DNA from: Flavobacterium nitratireducens | Lineage (GTDB): Bacteria; Bacteroidota; Bacteroidia; Flavobacteriales; Flavobacteriaceae | Assembly (NCBI RefSeq): GCF_029625335.1 | Contig: NZ_CP121111.1 | Coordinates: forward strand, 2,604,001-2,668,000 | Direction of reading: 5' to 3' | Length of the DNA: 64,000 bases | Part shown: piece after piece, positions 18,171-26,506 of the stretch | How the letters are laid out: every line of letters begins with the position of its first letter | How positions within the stretch are numbered: position 1 is the first letter of the stretch | The notes under the pieces: model-generated | Databases searched by the model: none | What the model saw: the letters and a program-made list of their open reading frames with translations, nothing else | What the model was told of the DNA's origin: nothing | Position numbers and translations under genes: made by a program

Positions 18171-18968
18171 ATGAACTATATAAAACACCTTACTGGCTTT
18201 TTCGACAAACTAGTCCATGATTACGACCTCAACCCTACCCATGTAAGTCTATACATTTCACTATTTCAATTTTGGAACCTCAACCGCTTTGAAAACCCAA
18301 TAAGTATAACTCGTGATGAGGTAATGAGAATAAGTAAAATTTGCTCAAAAGCCACTTACCACAAATGCATGAGAGAGTTACATGAAAAAGGGTATGTTAT
18401 TTACGAACCATCCTATAATCCATTTCGAGGAAGTATGGTCAGAATGGTAAACCTTTCAAATGAGTTAAAACCACTTCGAAAAAAAGAAGTAACCCAACTT
18501 AAAACTAAACAAGCTAATGAACAAGCAGTAAACAAGAATAAAACAAGTGATAAACAAGCACTGGTATCTTCTATAAACATTATAAACAATACAAACAGTA
18601 TAAACAATGTAAACATAGAAGAACAAGCAAAAAATAAAAAAAATAACCCGTTTAAAAATTATGATCCACTTTGTCATCCTGAGCTTGGCGAAGGAAAAAA
18701 TTTAGAAAATACAATTCCTCCAGAAATGTCAAATGTGATTGCTTTTTTCAAAGAAAAAAACGTAACCCAAATCGATGCTGAAAAATTCTACAACCACTTC
18801 CAAAGCAACGGGTGGCTTGTTGGCGGAAAATCTAAAATGAAAGACTGGAAAGCTGCAGCTCGAAATTGGATTTTAAATTCAGAAAAGTTTAAGATTCAAA
18901 ATTCTGAAAAAATAAAACCAAATCACTTGCACGTACCTAACGAAAAAAACTATTCAGAACCTTTATAA
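18171..18968 (+). CDS. DnaD-like replication initiator/regulator of island 1
   Basis: 265 aa. N-terminal winged-helix region (LVHDYDLNPTHVSLYISLFQ, ITRDEVMRISKICSKATYHK, LHEKGYVIYEPSYNPFRGSM), a Lys/Asn/Gln-rich linker (about residues 105-160), and a C-terminal patch ending FYNHFQSNGWLVGGKSKMKD followed by WKAAARNWILNSEKF. The last part is typical of DnaD-like C-termini of phage and island replication proteins. With the DnaC-like ATPase starting 15 bp later, this looks like an initiator plus helicase loader pair. Function is inferred from architecture and context. Confidence 0.6.
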   Translation: MNYIKHLTGFFDKLVHDYDLNPTHVSLYISLFQFWNLNRFENPISITRDEVMRISKICSKATYHKCMRELHEKGYVIYEPSYNPFRGSMVRMVNLSNELKPLRKKEVTQLKTKQANEQAVNKNKTSDKQALVSSINIINNTNSINNVNIEEQAKNKKNNPFKNYDPLCHPELGEGKNLENTIPPEMSNVIAFFKEKNVTQIDAEKFYNHFQSNGWLVGGKSKMKDWKAAARNWILNSEKFKIQNSEKIKPNHLHVPNEKNYSEPL

Positions 18969-18983
18969 CAAAAACTTGAAACA

Positions 18984-19637
18984 ATGAACATTACAAACAT
19001 AACCGATTGTTTCATCATCAAGAACAATCAAAAAATATACGACTTCAACAACTGTTTACTATTCATAAACCATCAAGGAAAAATCCGTTATGGCCAATCT
19101 TTTAAAATTTGTAAAGAAGATATTCCAACAATCTACAAGCTGATTATTTATATGATCAAAGACCAAAAAATAGCAGATAAATTACAAATCAATCTTTCCA
19201 AAGGTATTTTGTTATCGGGTCCAATTGGTTGCGGAAAAACATCTATCATGCAATTACTAAAACCTTTCTCAAATCATTACACAAACTATAAAATCAAAAC
19301 CTGCAGAGAAATTTCATTTGAATTTGCAAAACAAGGTTACGAAGCGTTAAATCCTTACACGCACAAATCCAATAACCAAATCAGATTTTCAGGTTTTTGC
19401 TTTGATGACTTAGGTGCCGAACAACAAATAAAACACTTTGGTAACGATTGCAATGTAATGGCTGAAATTCTGATAACTCGTTACGAACATTTTATCGATA
19501 ACAAATCTATAACGCACATCACTACTAACTTATCAGCAACAGAAATCGAAAAACTATATGGAAACCGGTTACGCTCTAGGATGAGAAACATGTTCAATGT
19601 GATTTCTTTTAATACTAATTCCAAGGACAAAAGATAA
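18984..19637 (+). CDS. DnaC-like AAA+ ATPase (helicase loader type)
   Basis: 217 aa. Walker A GILLSGPIGCGKTSIMQLL (about residues 73-91), Walker B FSGFCFDDLGAE (about 136-147), sensor-1 like THITTNLSATE and a C-terminal arginine-rich RLRSRMRNMFNVISF (box VII style). This is the DnaC/IstB-like architecture; beside a DnaD-like protein it would load the host replicative helicase at the island origin. It starts 15 bp after the DnaD-like gene. Confidence 0.75.
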   Translation: MNITNITDCFIIKNNQKIYDFNNCLLFINHQGKIRYGQSFKICKEDIPTIYKLIIYMIKDQKIADKLQINLSKGILLSGPIGCGKTSIMQLLKPFSNHYTNYKIKTCREISFEFAKQGYEALNPYTHKSNNQIRFSGFCFDDLGAEQQIKHFGNDCNVMAEILITRYEHFIDNKSITHITTNLSATEIEKLYGNRLRSRMRNMFNVISFNTNSKDKR

Positions 19638-19667
19638 ATGACCTGAGTAATGGGGATAACAACAAAA

Positions 19668-19711
19668 AAATCTTACTATAAAGATATGTTCATATCTCAA
19701 TAGTAAGATTT
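19668..19711. terminator. Inverted repeat/terminator after the replication pair
   Basis: Perfect 12-bp arms AAATCTTACTAT (19668-19679) and ATAGTAAGATTT (19700-19711), 20-nt loop, A-run before. It can end transcription from the left and from the small minus-strand ORF on the right. Confidence 0.7.
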
Positions 19712-19729
19712 ATTATAATTGATTAATTT

Positions 19730-20011
19730 TTATTTTATTAATTTAAGTAGTGAGTATAATCTTAAAAACCGTTCCCACATTACTTTATCAATAAAATCTA
19801 ATTTTTCAATTTCAAATTTTGAGATAACATTAAAATTTTTCAACTTCCCTAATATCCTTAATTTAAATAATTCATTTGCTTGAGTCAATTCAGATAATAA
19901 ATAGGAATCTGCATTAATATTTTCAGTTTCTATTGTAATGTCTCCATCAACAAACTTTTCAGCATTTAAAACAGAATAGGATTTTTTAGCAAAACTCTCT
20001 TGAAATGACAT
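19730..20011 (-). CDS. Hypothetical protein next to a deletion junction
   Basis: 93 aa, starting MSFQESFAKKSYSVLNAEKF and ending in a basic leucine-rich helix. No family recognised. Its ATG lies only 3 bp from the point where the 5'-truncated helicase frame opens (20014), so this may be the 3' part of a larger gene that was joined to the helicase remnant by a deletion. Weak coding evidence. Confidence 0.4.
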   Translation of the reverse strand: MSFQESFAKKSYSVLNAEKFVDGDITIETENINADSYLLSELTQANELFKLRILGKLKNFNVISKFEIEKLDFIDKVMWERFLRLYSLLKLIK

Positions 20012-20013
20012 GA

Positions 20014-21393
20014 CTAATAGCCCTATTTCTGCTTCCAGATCCTAAACCCTATTATGAGAAATTCAAAGAAATATACAAGCCTGTAGAATTAAATTTAAGC
20101 ATTAATTATCGTTCTTATCCACTGATTCTTGAAGAAGCAGAAAGACTTTTAGCACTAAATTATACCAAATATGAGATGCCTAAATTAGAGGCTTTTTTGC
20201 AACCTTCAATGAAAGAAGACTCTTGTAACATAGTTGGATTAGCTGAAACTAGAATTGATTGGAAGCAGAAAGTAAACGATTTCGTCAAATATAGAGATGA
20301 GGATAATCAAAAATACAAACAAATTGCAGTAATGTTCAGATCTAATGATGAAGTCTACAGAGCTTTCAATATTCTTAAAAATGAAAATATCCCAGATGTA
20401 AAAATTAGAATACAAGGAGCAAATGGTTCACTATATAAAACTCGGGAATTTCACTATTTAATTTCAAGATTTGAAAAACAAGCAACAGTAGTATTAGAAA
20501 AAAATTATCTTGAAACAGTCGCCAATTTCAAAAAAGAAATCATAGTAAACCATCCAAATTGGGAGGAATACTTTTTAGATATTTTTCACTGTATCCTTTT
20601 AGAATTCAATAAAGAAAGAGAAGATGAATCAACCTATCAAGACTTGATTGATTTTATAAAAGAAATAAGTCAAAAAGATGATGGACAATATGGTAAAATA
20701 TACGATCAAAATATAAACTTAATAAAATCTGATTTTATTAATCAAGAAATTATTGTGACTACTATGCATAAGGTAAAAGGAATTGAATATGATGCAGTAA
20801 TTATACCAGCTTCTCTTTCCAATTTACCATCAACAACAACTGTTTCTGATGTTAAAATTAAAGATTATATCGAAGAAGAAAGAAGATTGTATTATGTAGC
20901 TTATACAAGAGCAAAAAAACAGCTTTTTGTAATCAAGCATAAAAGAGAAAATGCCTTAGACACAGGTAACTCTCATAAATATTCCGAAACAACTATTAAA
21001 GCAAATTACGGTTTAAAAATTAAAGAAGGAATAGATAAGTTTACTATGTATTGGAGTGCAAGCAATTTTGGGCTTAATTCATTTGAGTACATCAGAGATA
21101 ATGTTAAAGTAGGAGATCAAATTTTTTTAACTAAAGAGATAGGAGCTTTCACATTTTGGTATGTTATCCACAATAATCAAAAAATTGCACAATTATCAAG
21201 AGCAATGGTTAATCAACTAATGGGTATAGAAATATTATCGGGTTTTGTAGTCTCTTCCGTTTATGTAAACACATATGAAGAAACTAAACTATCTGATGAA
21301 AAAAACGGTACAACTTATTCAAATAATTGGACTCAAGCAGCTAAAGAAAGAGGTTATATTTACTTGATTGATTTTTCAGGATTTGGTAATTAA
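20014..21393 (+). pseudogene. UvrD/PcrA-like helicase, 5'-truncated
   Basis: The frame opens at 20014 after a TGA and has no start until the ATG at 20176. Before that it already encodes helicase sequence (DPKPYYEKFKEIYKPVEL, then NLSINYRSYPLILEEAERLL, the NYRS motif). After it come QIAVMFRSNDEVYRAF, the motif V region VTTMHKVKGIEYDAVIIP and motif VI EERRLYYVAYTRAKKQLFV. Walker A, Walker B and motifs I-III are absent, so this is the C-terminal half only. A further 120 residues after motif VI (from TMYWSASNFGLNSFEYIRDN to the end) are an unrecognised C-terminal domain. It cannot be an active helicase as it stands. It was possibly a phage-defence gene. Confidence 0.75.
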
Positions 21394-21406
21394 TATAAAA
21401 CAATAA

Positions 21407-21727
21407 ATGGGAAATATAATAGCAACAAAATGTAAATCTTGTGGTTTTTCTAATGAATTCAGATACGGTGGTGGAAGATTTAGTTATCAAAAACATTGCC
21501 CTGTTCCTGCAATTAATAAAGAAACTTTAGAATTTGAAAACATTAACTATTTTGAACATAAGGATTCTGACAAATACCTATTTTATACTGATAAAATATT
21601 AAAAGGAAATAATTTTGAAAATAACACAATCAATAACTTTGATTTGAAATTAAATATGGTCAATAATTATTGTCCTAGTTGTAAAGAAAAATCTTTAGAT
21701 TTTAGAATAACTATGTTTACAGATTGA
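21407..21727 (+). CDS. Zinc-ribbon-like hypothetical protein
   Basis: 106 aa. Cys pairs CKSCGF (residues 8-11) and CPSCKEK (about 92-95) look like a split zinc ribbon, with a further Cys in KHCPVPAINK. It lies 13 bp after the truncated helicase on the same strand and was probably its operon partner. No family recognised. Confidence 0.55.
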   Translation: MGNIIATKCKSCGFSNEFRYGGGRFSYQKHCPVPAINKETLEFENINYFEHKDSDKYLFYTDKILKGNNFENNTINNFDLKLNMVNNYCPSCKEKSLDFRITMFTD

Positions 21728-21763
21728 TTAAAAAATGCACATGTAATTATCACATACTGAAAT

Positions 21764-22850
21764 TTAATGTATCAACTTATACGAGGTTCCTCTTCCACTA
21801 CCTTCTTGTGATAGTATACCTTTACCCATTAAATCCTGTATATCCCTAAGTGAGGTATCCGTAGATACTTTAGTTATTTTGGCATACTTAGAAACAGTCA
21901 ATTTACCAAAAAAGTCATCAAGCAACAATTGAAGTATTTTTTGTTGACGCGGGTTAAAGTCTGTAGCGTGGTGAGTTTCCCAAAAACGAGCACGTTTTAA
22001 AGTGGCTGCTATCGTTTCATCAGTCTGTGCCATCGAGTGCAACAAGCATTCAAGAAACCATCTAAGCCATGGTGTGATATCCAAATCTCCTTTTTGGGTG
22101 CTTTCCAATATTTCATAATAGGTTTTTCTGTCAGCCTGTATTTGTGCCGACATCGAATAAAACCGTTGTTTGCTTTGGTCGGCTCGTGCCAATTGCATAT
22201 CGGTTATCGCACGCGTAATACGACCATTACCATCGTCAAAAGGGTGTATCGTAACAAACCACAAATGCGCAAAAGCAGCTTTAAGCACAGGATCAATTTC
22301 TTGACTAGAATTAAACCAATCCAAAAAAGCATTCATTTCTGCCGGCACTTTCTCTGCACTCGGTGCTTCAAAATGTACCGTTTCCTTTCCCATTGGTCCC
22401 GAAGTAACCTGCATCGCATCATCACGCCAAGCTGCAGTCTTTATTTTATACATACCACTTCGCCCGGTCGGAAACAGTGCTGCATGCCATCCAAACAAAC
22501 GGTCTTCACTTAAAGGTTCATCATAGCGTTGTGTTGCATCCAATAACATTTCTACTACACCTTCAACATTGCGTTCTGCAGCTACAGCTCCGGCTATTTC
22601 AATACCCAAACGTCTTGCAATTGAAGAACGTACTTGTTCTGGGTTCAGTTGCTCTCCTTCAATTTCACTCGACTTCACAACATCCAAAGTCAAGGTTTTA
22701 AGCACAGTTTCCTCTTGCATTCAGAAATCCAAGTCCTTGCATTACACCCAGTATCTTGCCTTGTCTATGTCTAACTTCCCCAAGCAAAGAAGTAATTACT
22801 TCCGCATCCCAGGTAAATTTTGTCCAGTCTTTTCGTTGATGAATATACAT
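21764..22850 (-). pseudogene. Fic-family AMPylase with N-terminal DUF4172 domain, frameshifted
   Basis: The N-terminal part begins at the ATG at 22850 (MYIHQRKDWTKFTWDAEVIT) and reads to MQGLGFLNA, then goes out of frame. Removing one A near 22722 joins it to the 318-aa ORF that starts MQEETVLKTLTLDVVKSSEI. That ORF keeps the inhibitory motif SSEIEGE, the Fic core HPFDDGNGRITRA and a C-terminal winged-helix region (TVSKYAKITKVSTDTSLRDI). Fic proteins AMPylate targets such as gyrase or elongation factors, or act as toxins or defence proteins. The internal ATG (22720) could still give a protein with the complete catalytic core, so loss of function is not certain. Confidence 0.85.
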
Positions 22851-22853
22851 AAC

Positions 22854-22967
22854 ACCGCATTTTTGCGGTAAATATAAACCTATTTTACCGCAAATAACAA
22901 ATTATGCGGCGATTATTTTATATTATCACCGCATTTTTGCGGCAAATATAGATCAAAATTACCGCAT
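22854..22967. promoter_or_regulatory. Repeated palindromic operator upstream of fic
   Basis: Palindrome ACCGCATTTTTGCGGT (22854-22869), followed by AAATATA, occurs again almost unchanged as ACCGCATTTTTGCGGC at 22928-22943, also followed by AAATATA. Half-sites TTACCGCA (about 22885), TGCGGC (about 22905) and TACCGCAT (about 22960) lie between and after. The array is directly upstream of fic. Autoregulation by the winged-helix end of the Fic protein or by an unlinked repressor is an inference. Confidence 0.6.
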
Positions 22968-23238
22968 AGCAATAAAAAAAGAGAAAGCTCAGTTATTTAT
23001 AGAGAACGTTTGTCTTCCAATTGCCACTCCTTCCCAACGCTCCTAAAAAAATTACTGTCATGGTTTTTGCTCCAACAAGCTTCAAGCACTTTGCCTGTTG
23101 GCTAAAACTTTCTGTTTAATAATGAAAACCAATAAAGCCATCAGTCAAGAGCTTGCCCAACGCTCAAAACAAAAACACGTACGCTACGCAACTCATGCCA
23201 GTAATTTTTTCTCCCAAGCTTCTTTACATAATGTGGCA

Positions 23239-23292
23239 TTATAGTGCATAAAGAACTATCCTGCTACTAATCAAAACTCGGATGCACTATAA
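23239..23292. repeat. 11-bp inverted repeat beside the IS
   Basis: TTATAGTGCAT (23239-23249) and ATGCACTATAA (23282-23292), 32-bp spacing. They lie just left of the IS target site and share GTGCAT/GCACTA wording with its ends, perhaps a relic of another related insertion. The rest of 22990-23300 holds nothing I recognise. Confidence 0.45.
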
Positions 23293-23300
23293 TAACATTA

Positions 23301-24277
23301 ACCCGTAGTGCATTATAAAAAGAAGTTGCTCAAAACACCAAAAAGTGTTAAATTGTAATGATTACCAGTCAATTACAGCTATGAGCAACTTAGAGGCAAA
23401 TTACGAATTAATTCTTACGGAATTACGAAAACTAACAAAAACAGAAAATTTTTATTTCAAACCTATAAAACCAAAATTATCTGACATTGAACTGATTAGC
23501 TTAATTGTTTTGGCAGAATTTAAATCTATTGATTCTGAACATCAGCTTTTTAGAGAAATAAAGGGTCTTGATATTAGTTCAAAAATCGAACGTACTGTTT
23601 ATAACAGAAGAAAACGACAGTTGTTTTTTCATATTGAAGAAATAAGAATGAAAATGGTTGAAAAATTTAATGAATTTGAAAATTATTTTGTGGTTGATAG
23701 TATGCCTTTAGAGGTTTGCAAAATAGCTCGTTCTTCAAGAAGTAAAATTTGTAAAGAAGAAGATTATGCCCTTCCAAATAAAGGATTTTGCGCCTCTCAA
23801 AATTTACACTATTACGGATACAAATTGCATGCTGTATGTTCTATTGAAGGAGTTTTTCAAAGTTTTGATTTAACTCCTGCTTCGGTTCATGATATTCATT
23901 ATCTAAAAGATATAAAATCGCAATTATCAGATTGTGTGTTGCTTGGAGATAGAGGATACCTCTCTCAAACCATCCAACTTGATTTGTTTAATGAGGTAAA
24001 TATCGAATTGGAAACTCCGAAACGGGTGAATCAAAAAGACTATAAACCACAGTTTTATCAATTTAAAAAGTTTAGAAAACGTATAGAAACCTTATTCTCT
24101 CAATTGTGTGATCAGTTTATGATTAGGCGTAATTATGCTAAATCTTTTAAAGGATTTAAAACAAGGATTCTTTCTAAAATAACGACATTAACCACTATAC
24201 AATATTTAAACAAATTCGTCTTTGGAAGAAACCTCAATAATCTGAAAATTAATTTAACTTAATAATGCACTACGGGT
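23301..24277 (+). mobile_element. IS982-family insertion sequence, copy 2
   Basis: 977 bp. Terminal inverted repeats ACCCGTAGTGCATTAT (23301-23316) and its complement (24262-24277), flanked by the 8-bp target duplication TAACATTA (23293-23300 and 24278-24285). Intact transposase inside. Inserted in non-coding DNA of island 1. Confidence 0.9.
23381..24262 (+). CDS. IS982-family transposase
   Basis: 293 aa from the ATG at 23381 (MSNLEANYELILTELRKL), which aligns with the start of the copy at 61449; a GTG at 23345 would add 12 residues and is less likely. DDE motifs: FVVDSMPLEVCKIAR, LLGDRGYLSQTIQ and RIETLFSQLCDQFMIRRNYA. Complete and presumably active. Confidence 0.9.
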   Translation: MSNLEANYELILTELRKLTKTENFYFKPIKPKLSDIELISLIVLAEFKSIDSEHQLFREIKGLDISSKIERTVYNRRKRQLFFHIEEIRMKMVEKFNEFENYFVVDSMPLEVCKIARSSRSKICKEEDYALPNKGFCASQNLHYYGYKLHAVCSIEGVFQSFDLTPASVHDIHYLKDIKSQLSDCVLLGDRGYLSQTIQLDLFNEVNIELETPKRVNQKDYKPQFYQFKKFRKRIETLFSQLCDQFMIRRNYAKSFKGFKTRILSKITTLTTIQYLNKFVFGRNLNNLKINLT

Positions 24278-24285
24278 TAACATTA

Positions 24286-25230
24286 TGTAAAAAAGCCGCT
24301 CATCCAACGCTTTTTTAGGCGGTGGCTCCAGGGCAACTTTTTTAAAAACTTCCTCGCACCAGCCGGTTTTTAAAAAAAACACCCTTCGCCACCGCCAGAA
24401 AGAAAGACCTGCATTTCAGCAGAAAGACCTCGATTTTAAGCATTCCTCAGAACCTTAACGGTAACTGTCTTTATCAGCAAACGGTAAACATAGGAAGTAT
24501 TCGATTTGCTTTTATGAGTGCCTTTACTTGTTTCAAAACACCTAACTACACTGCCGACTACGACTGATTACTGAACACTATTTAGGGCACCCATAAAACC
24601 AAACCACAGCAAGAGTATCGTTGTTTTATTGGCTCAGAAACCTCTAATACATTGGTTTTCCGAAAAGCTGATGCCCAAACAGTTCCATAACACGCTTTGA
24701 ATACTGTCAACTGATTACTGAATACTGAACACTACTCAGGGCATCAGCTTTTCACAAAACCAATCACAACATCCCTATAAAGCCAATAAAAAACGATACA
24801 CTTGCCCAAACAACGCACCTGCTAACGACAACCATCCCTAAAAAATCCCTGCTTCAATTTACCTCCGATTAAATACAGACAATTCAAATTTGGATACAAA
24901 ACAAAAAAATAAAAAAAAAGGAAGCGAAGATAAGTTCCAGGTATTCAGAAAAACAAGTTCAAGCCTCCGGTTTTAAAAAAAATCTCCACCCAAACAGTTT
25001 CAAAACACAATTTGATTTTGCCTTGACGCTGATTGCTTCTATCATATATCGGGTAGTATTTTTTTAAAAAAAACTTGTTTTTCTGAAACCTTTCACTTGG
25101 ACGACCGGCTTTCTTTTTTCTTTTTTTTCTTTTGAAAAATTTTGTGTGCGAAGCGTAGCGGAGCACCAGTGCATTTCAAAGGGGAAACCATCCGGAAAGA
25201 GAAGAAAAGCTAATCTTAAAGTCCTGTATT
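24286..25230. other. Gene-free region with inverted repeats
   Basis: About 940 bp without a convincing gene, richer in G+C than its surroundings. It contains the inverted repeat GGCGGTGGC (24318-24326) / GCCACCGCC (24388-24396), between which lie several runs of the form TTTTTTAAAAA, and long A/T runs at 24900-25140. The longest ORF (24945-25166, minus) is Lys/Arg repeat-like and unconvincing. It could be the remains of deleted genes, an origin or a transfer site; I cannot tell which. Confidence 0.4.
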
Positions 25231-25653
25231 ATGCTTACTTTCATCATTAAAACCCACCGCAAAGGCACTATTTACGCCAAACCTCATTTTTTCATTCTTA
25301 ACAAAGGTATGAACAGCGGAAAGCCCAAAAACGAGCCATTTACCAACAGCTTTGTAATCATCTGCCAAAGCGAAACCGACCGCGAGAACGTCTATTGGAT
25401 AGCGTTCAGCTTATGGAAATCAAAATTCTGGCATCAGCATTTAATCGGTTCCGTTATACCCTTTATTCGCTTACACGAGTTCAAAAACGAGTTTTCACCC
25501 AAAGTAGCTGCACTGATGCAAGAGCATGAGCAGCACCTCAAACACATTGAGGCATTGAAGCTACTGGAACAAAAAGAAAAGCAATTCCATGAAAATATCA
25601 ACCTTATCAATGATATGAGAAGGGTTATATTGTATAGGTATTGCAATAAATAA
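25231..25653 (+). CDS. Conserved hypothetical protein, DUF6943-like
   Basis: 140 aa, soluble. It starts MLTFIIKTHRKGTIYAKPHF, then SGKPKNEPFTNSFVIICQSE, a Trp-rich YWIAFSLWKSKFWHQHLIGS motif, and a C-terminal coiled-coil-like helix (MQEHEQHLKHIEALKLLEQK). From memory this resembles a small protein family of Bacteroidota mobile elements (DUF6943), function unknown. It has a hairpin terminator 3 bp after its stop and stands alone. Confidence 0.65.
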   Translation: MLTFIIKTHRKGTIYAKPHFFILNKGMNSGKPKNEPFTNSFVIICQSETDRENVYWIAFSLWKSKFWHQHLIGSVIPFIRLHEFKNEFSPKVAALMQEHEQHLKHIEALKLLEQKEKQFHENINLINDMRRVILYRYCNK

Positions 25654-25655
25654 TA

Positions 25656-25681
25656 AAAGCCTGGTCTAACGACTAGGCTTT
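25656..25681 (+). terminator. Hairpin terminator
   Basis: AAAGCCTGGT / ACTAGGCTTT with one mismatch and a 6-nt loop, directly after the DUF6943-like gene; the T-tail is short. Confidence 0.6.
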
Positions 25682-25722
25682 CAATTTGTTTAACCCAAAG
25701 GTCACCACAACTAGGGCTAAAC

Positions 25723-25899
25723 TTATTTTTTGTGCTTCTTATTCAGACTTTTAAGTACTAACGAAATAGTAAAACTAACTACAGCACCAATAGTGGCTAA
25801 GATAACCGTTTTTGCAATATCTTCAGATTGAATATTGGGTGCAATACTTAAAAATGTACCACTTGCAGTACCTATTAGCGTGTGATTATTCGCTGTCAT
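25723..25899 (-). CDS. Small membrane protein, last gene of the minus cassette
   Basis: 58 aa: MTANNHTLIGTASGTFLSIA, then one hydrophobic helix (TVILATIGAVVSFTISLVLK) and a strongly basic C-terminus (SLNKKHKK). Its start overlaps the end of the next small gene by 14 nt, so the two are probably translationally coupled. The pattern of a short soluble start, one helix and a lysine tail recalls phage holins or small pore proteins, but no family is recognised. Confidence 0.6.
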   Translation of the reverse strand: MTANNHTLIGTASGTFLSIAPNIQSEDIAKTVILATIGAVVSFTISLVLKSLNKKHKK

Positions 25900-26101
25900 T
25901 TGGAATTGTCAACTGACTTGCAGCTGTCAAAACACTTCCGGCAACCGTAACATAACCACCAATGGTTGTAACAACAACTGGCAAAGCGACTGGTGCTGCT
26001 AAAATAGTTCCACCAACTGCTGCTAATGCCAAACCAATAGTACGAAGCACTTTAAAAAACTTAGGTGTGGGAGCTGAAACTCTATTAACTATATTTTTCA
26101 T
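25886..26101 (-). CDS. Small glycine-rich membrane protein
   Basis: 71 aa with a basic start (MKNIVNRVSAPTPKFFKVLR) and a long Ala/Val/Gly hydrophobic stretch (IGLALAAVGGTILAAPVALP, then VVVTTIGGYVTVAGSVLTAA), enough for two membrane passes. It lies 3 bp after the DUF5675-like gene and overlaps the following 58-aa ORF. Holin-like in size and composition; function unknown. Confidence 0.65.
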   Translation of the reverse strand: MKNIVNRVSAPTPKFFKVLRTIGLALAAVGGTILAAPVALPVVVTTIGGYVTVAGSVLTAASQLTIPNDSE

Positions 26102-26104
26102 AAT

Positions 26105-26506
26105 CTATAAATTAGATGTAATTAATAACATAACACTTTCCTGTTTGTCCAAAACTGAATAAACCATCACTTTTAACTTCTCAAAAGCTTTTCTCGAAAG
26201 TAATCCAAGTCCTGGACCAGAAAGTTTAGTAACCGGAGCAATACAACCATTCAATTCTTTCAATGCATTATTGGCAGGATGAAACAAAATCAAACTTCTA
26301 TTTTCAACACCAGTAATTTCAAGATGCCATTTGAATTTCTGACTATACCGCTTTCTAATAAAATATTTCCCTTCAGGAATACAAGAAACTCTCTTTTCAT
26401 TCTTCTTCCAAGGTAATTCAATAACGTTGCAAATCAATTTACCTTCACACGTGAGTTTTCCGTTTGTTCCTTCAGGGAAATAAGTTCTGGATAATTCAAT
26501 AACCAT
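26105..26506 (-). CDS. DUF5675-like protein
   Basis: 133 aa. The motif series VIELSRTYFPEGTNGKLTCE, NVIELPWKKNEKRVSCIPEG, KYFIRKRY and ILFHPANNALKELNGCIAPV fits DUF5675, a small family found in prophages and Bacteroidota genomes with an L,D-transpeptidase-like look. The conserved His (FHPAN) and Cys (GCI) could be catalytic, but this is unproven. Its start overlaps the stop of the 252-aa gene by 1 nt, so they are tightly coupled. Confidence 0.7.
   Translation of the reverse strand: MVIELSRTYFPEGTNGKLTCEGKLICNVIELPWKKNEKRVSCIPEGKYFIRKRYSQKFKWHLEITGVENRSLILFHPANNALKELNGCIAPVTKLSGPGLGLLSRKAFEKLKVMVYSVLDKQESVMLLITSNL

Noticed and set aside
22037..22871. Plus-strand ORFs across the Fic gene
   Set aside because: They are antisense shadows; the Fic motifs on the minus strand explain the sequence.
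24945..25166. 73-aa Lys/Arg-rich minus ORF
   Set aside because: Low-complexity runs from poly-A/T DNA with no recognisable domain or start signal.
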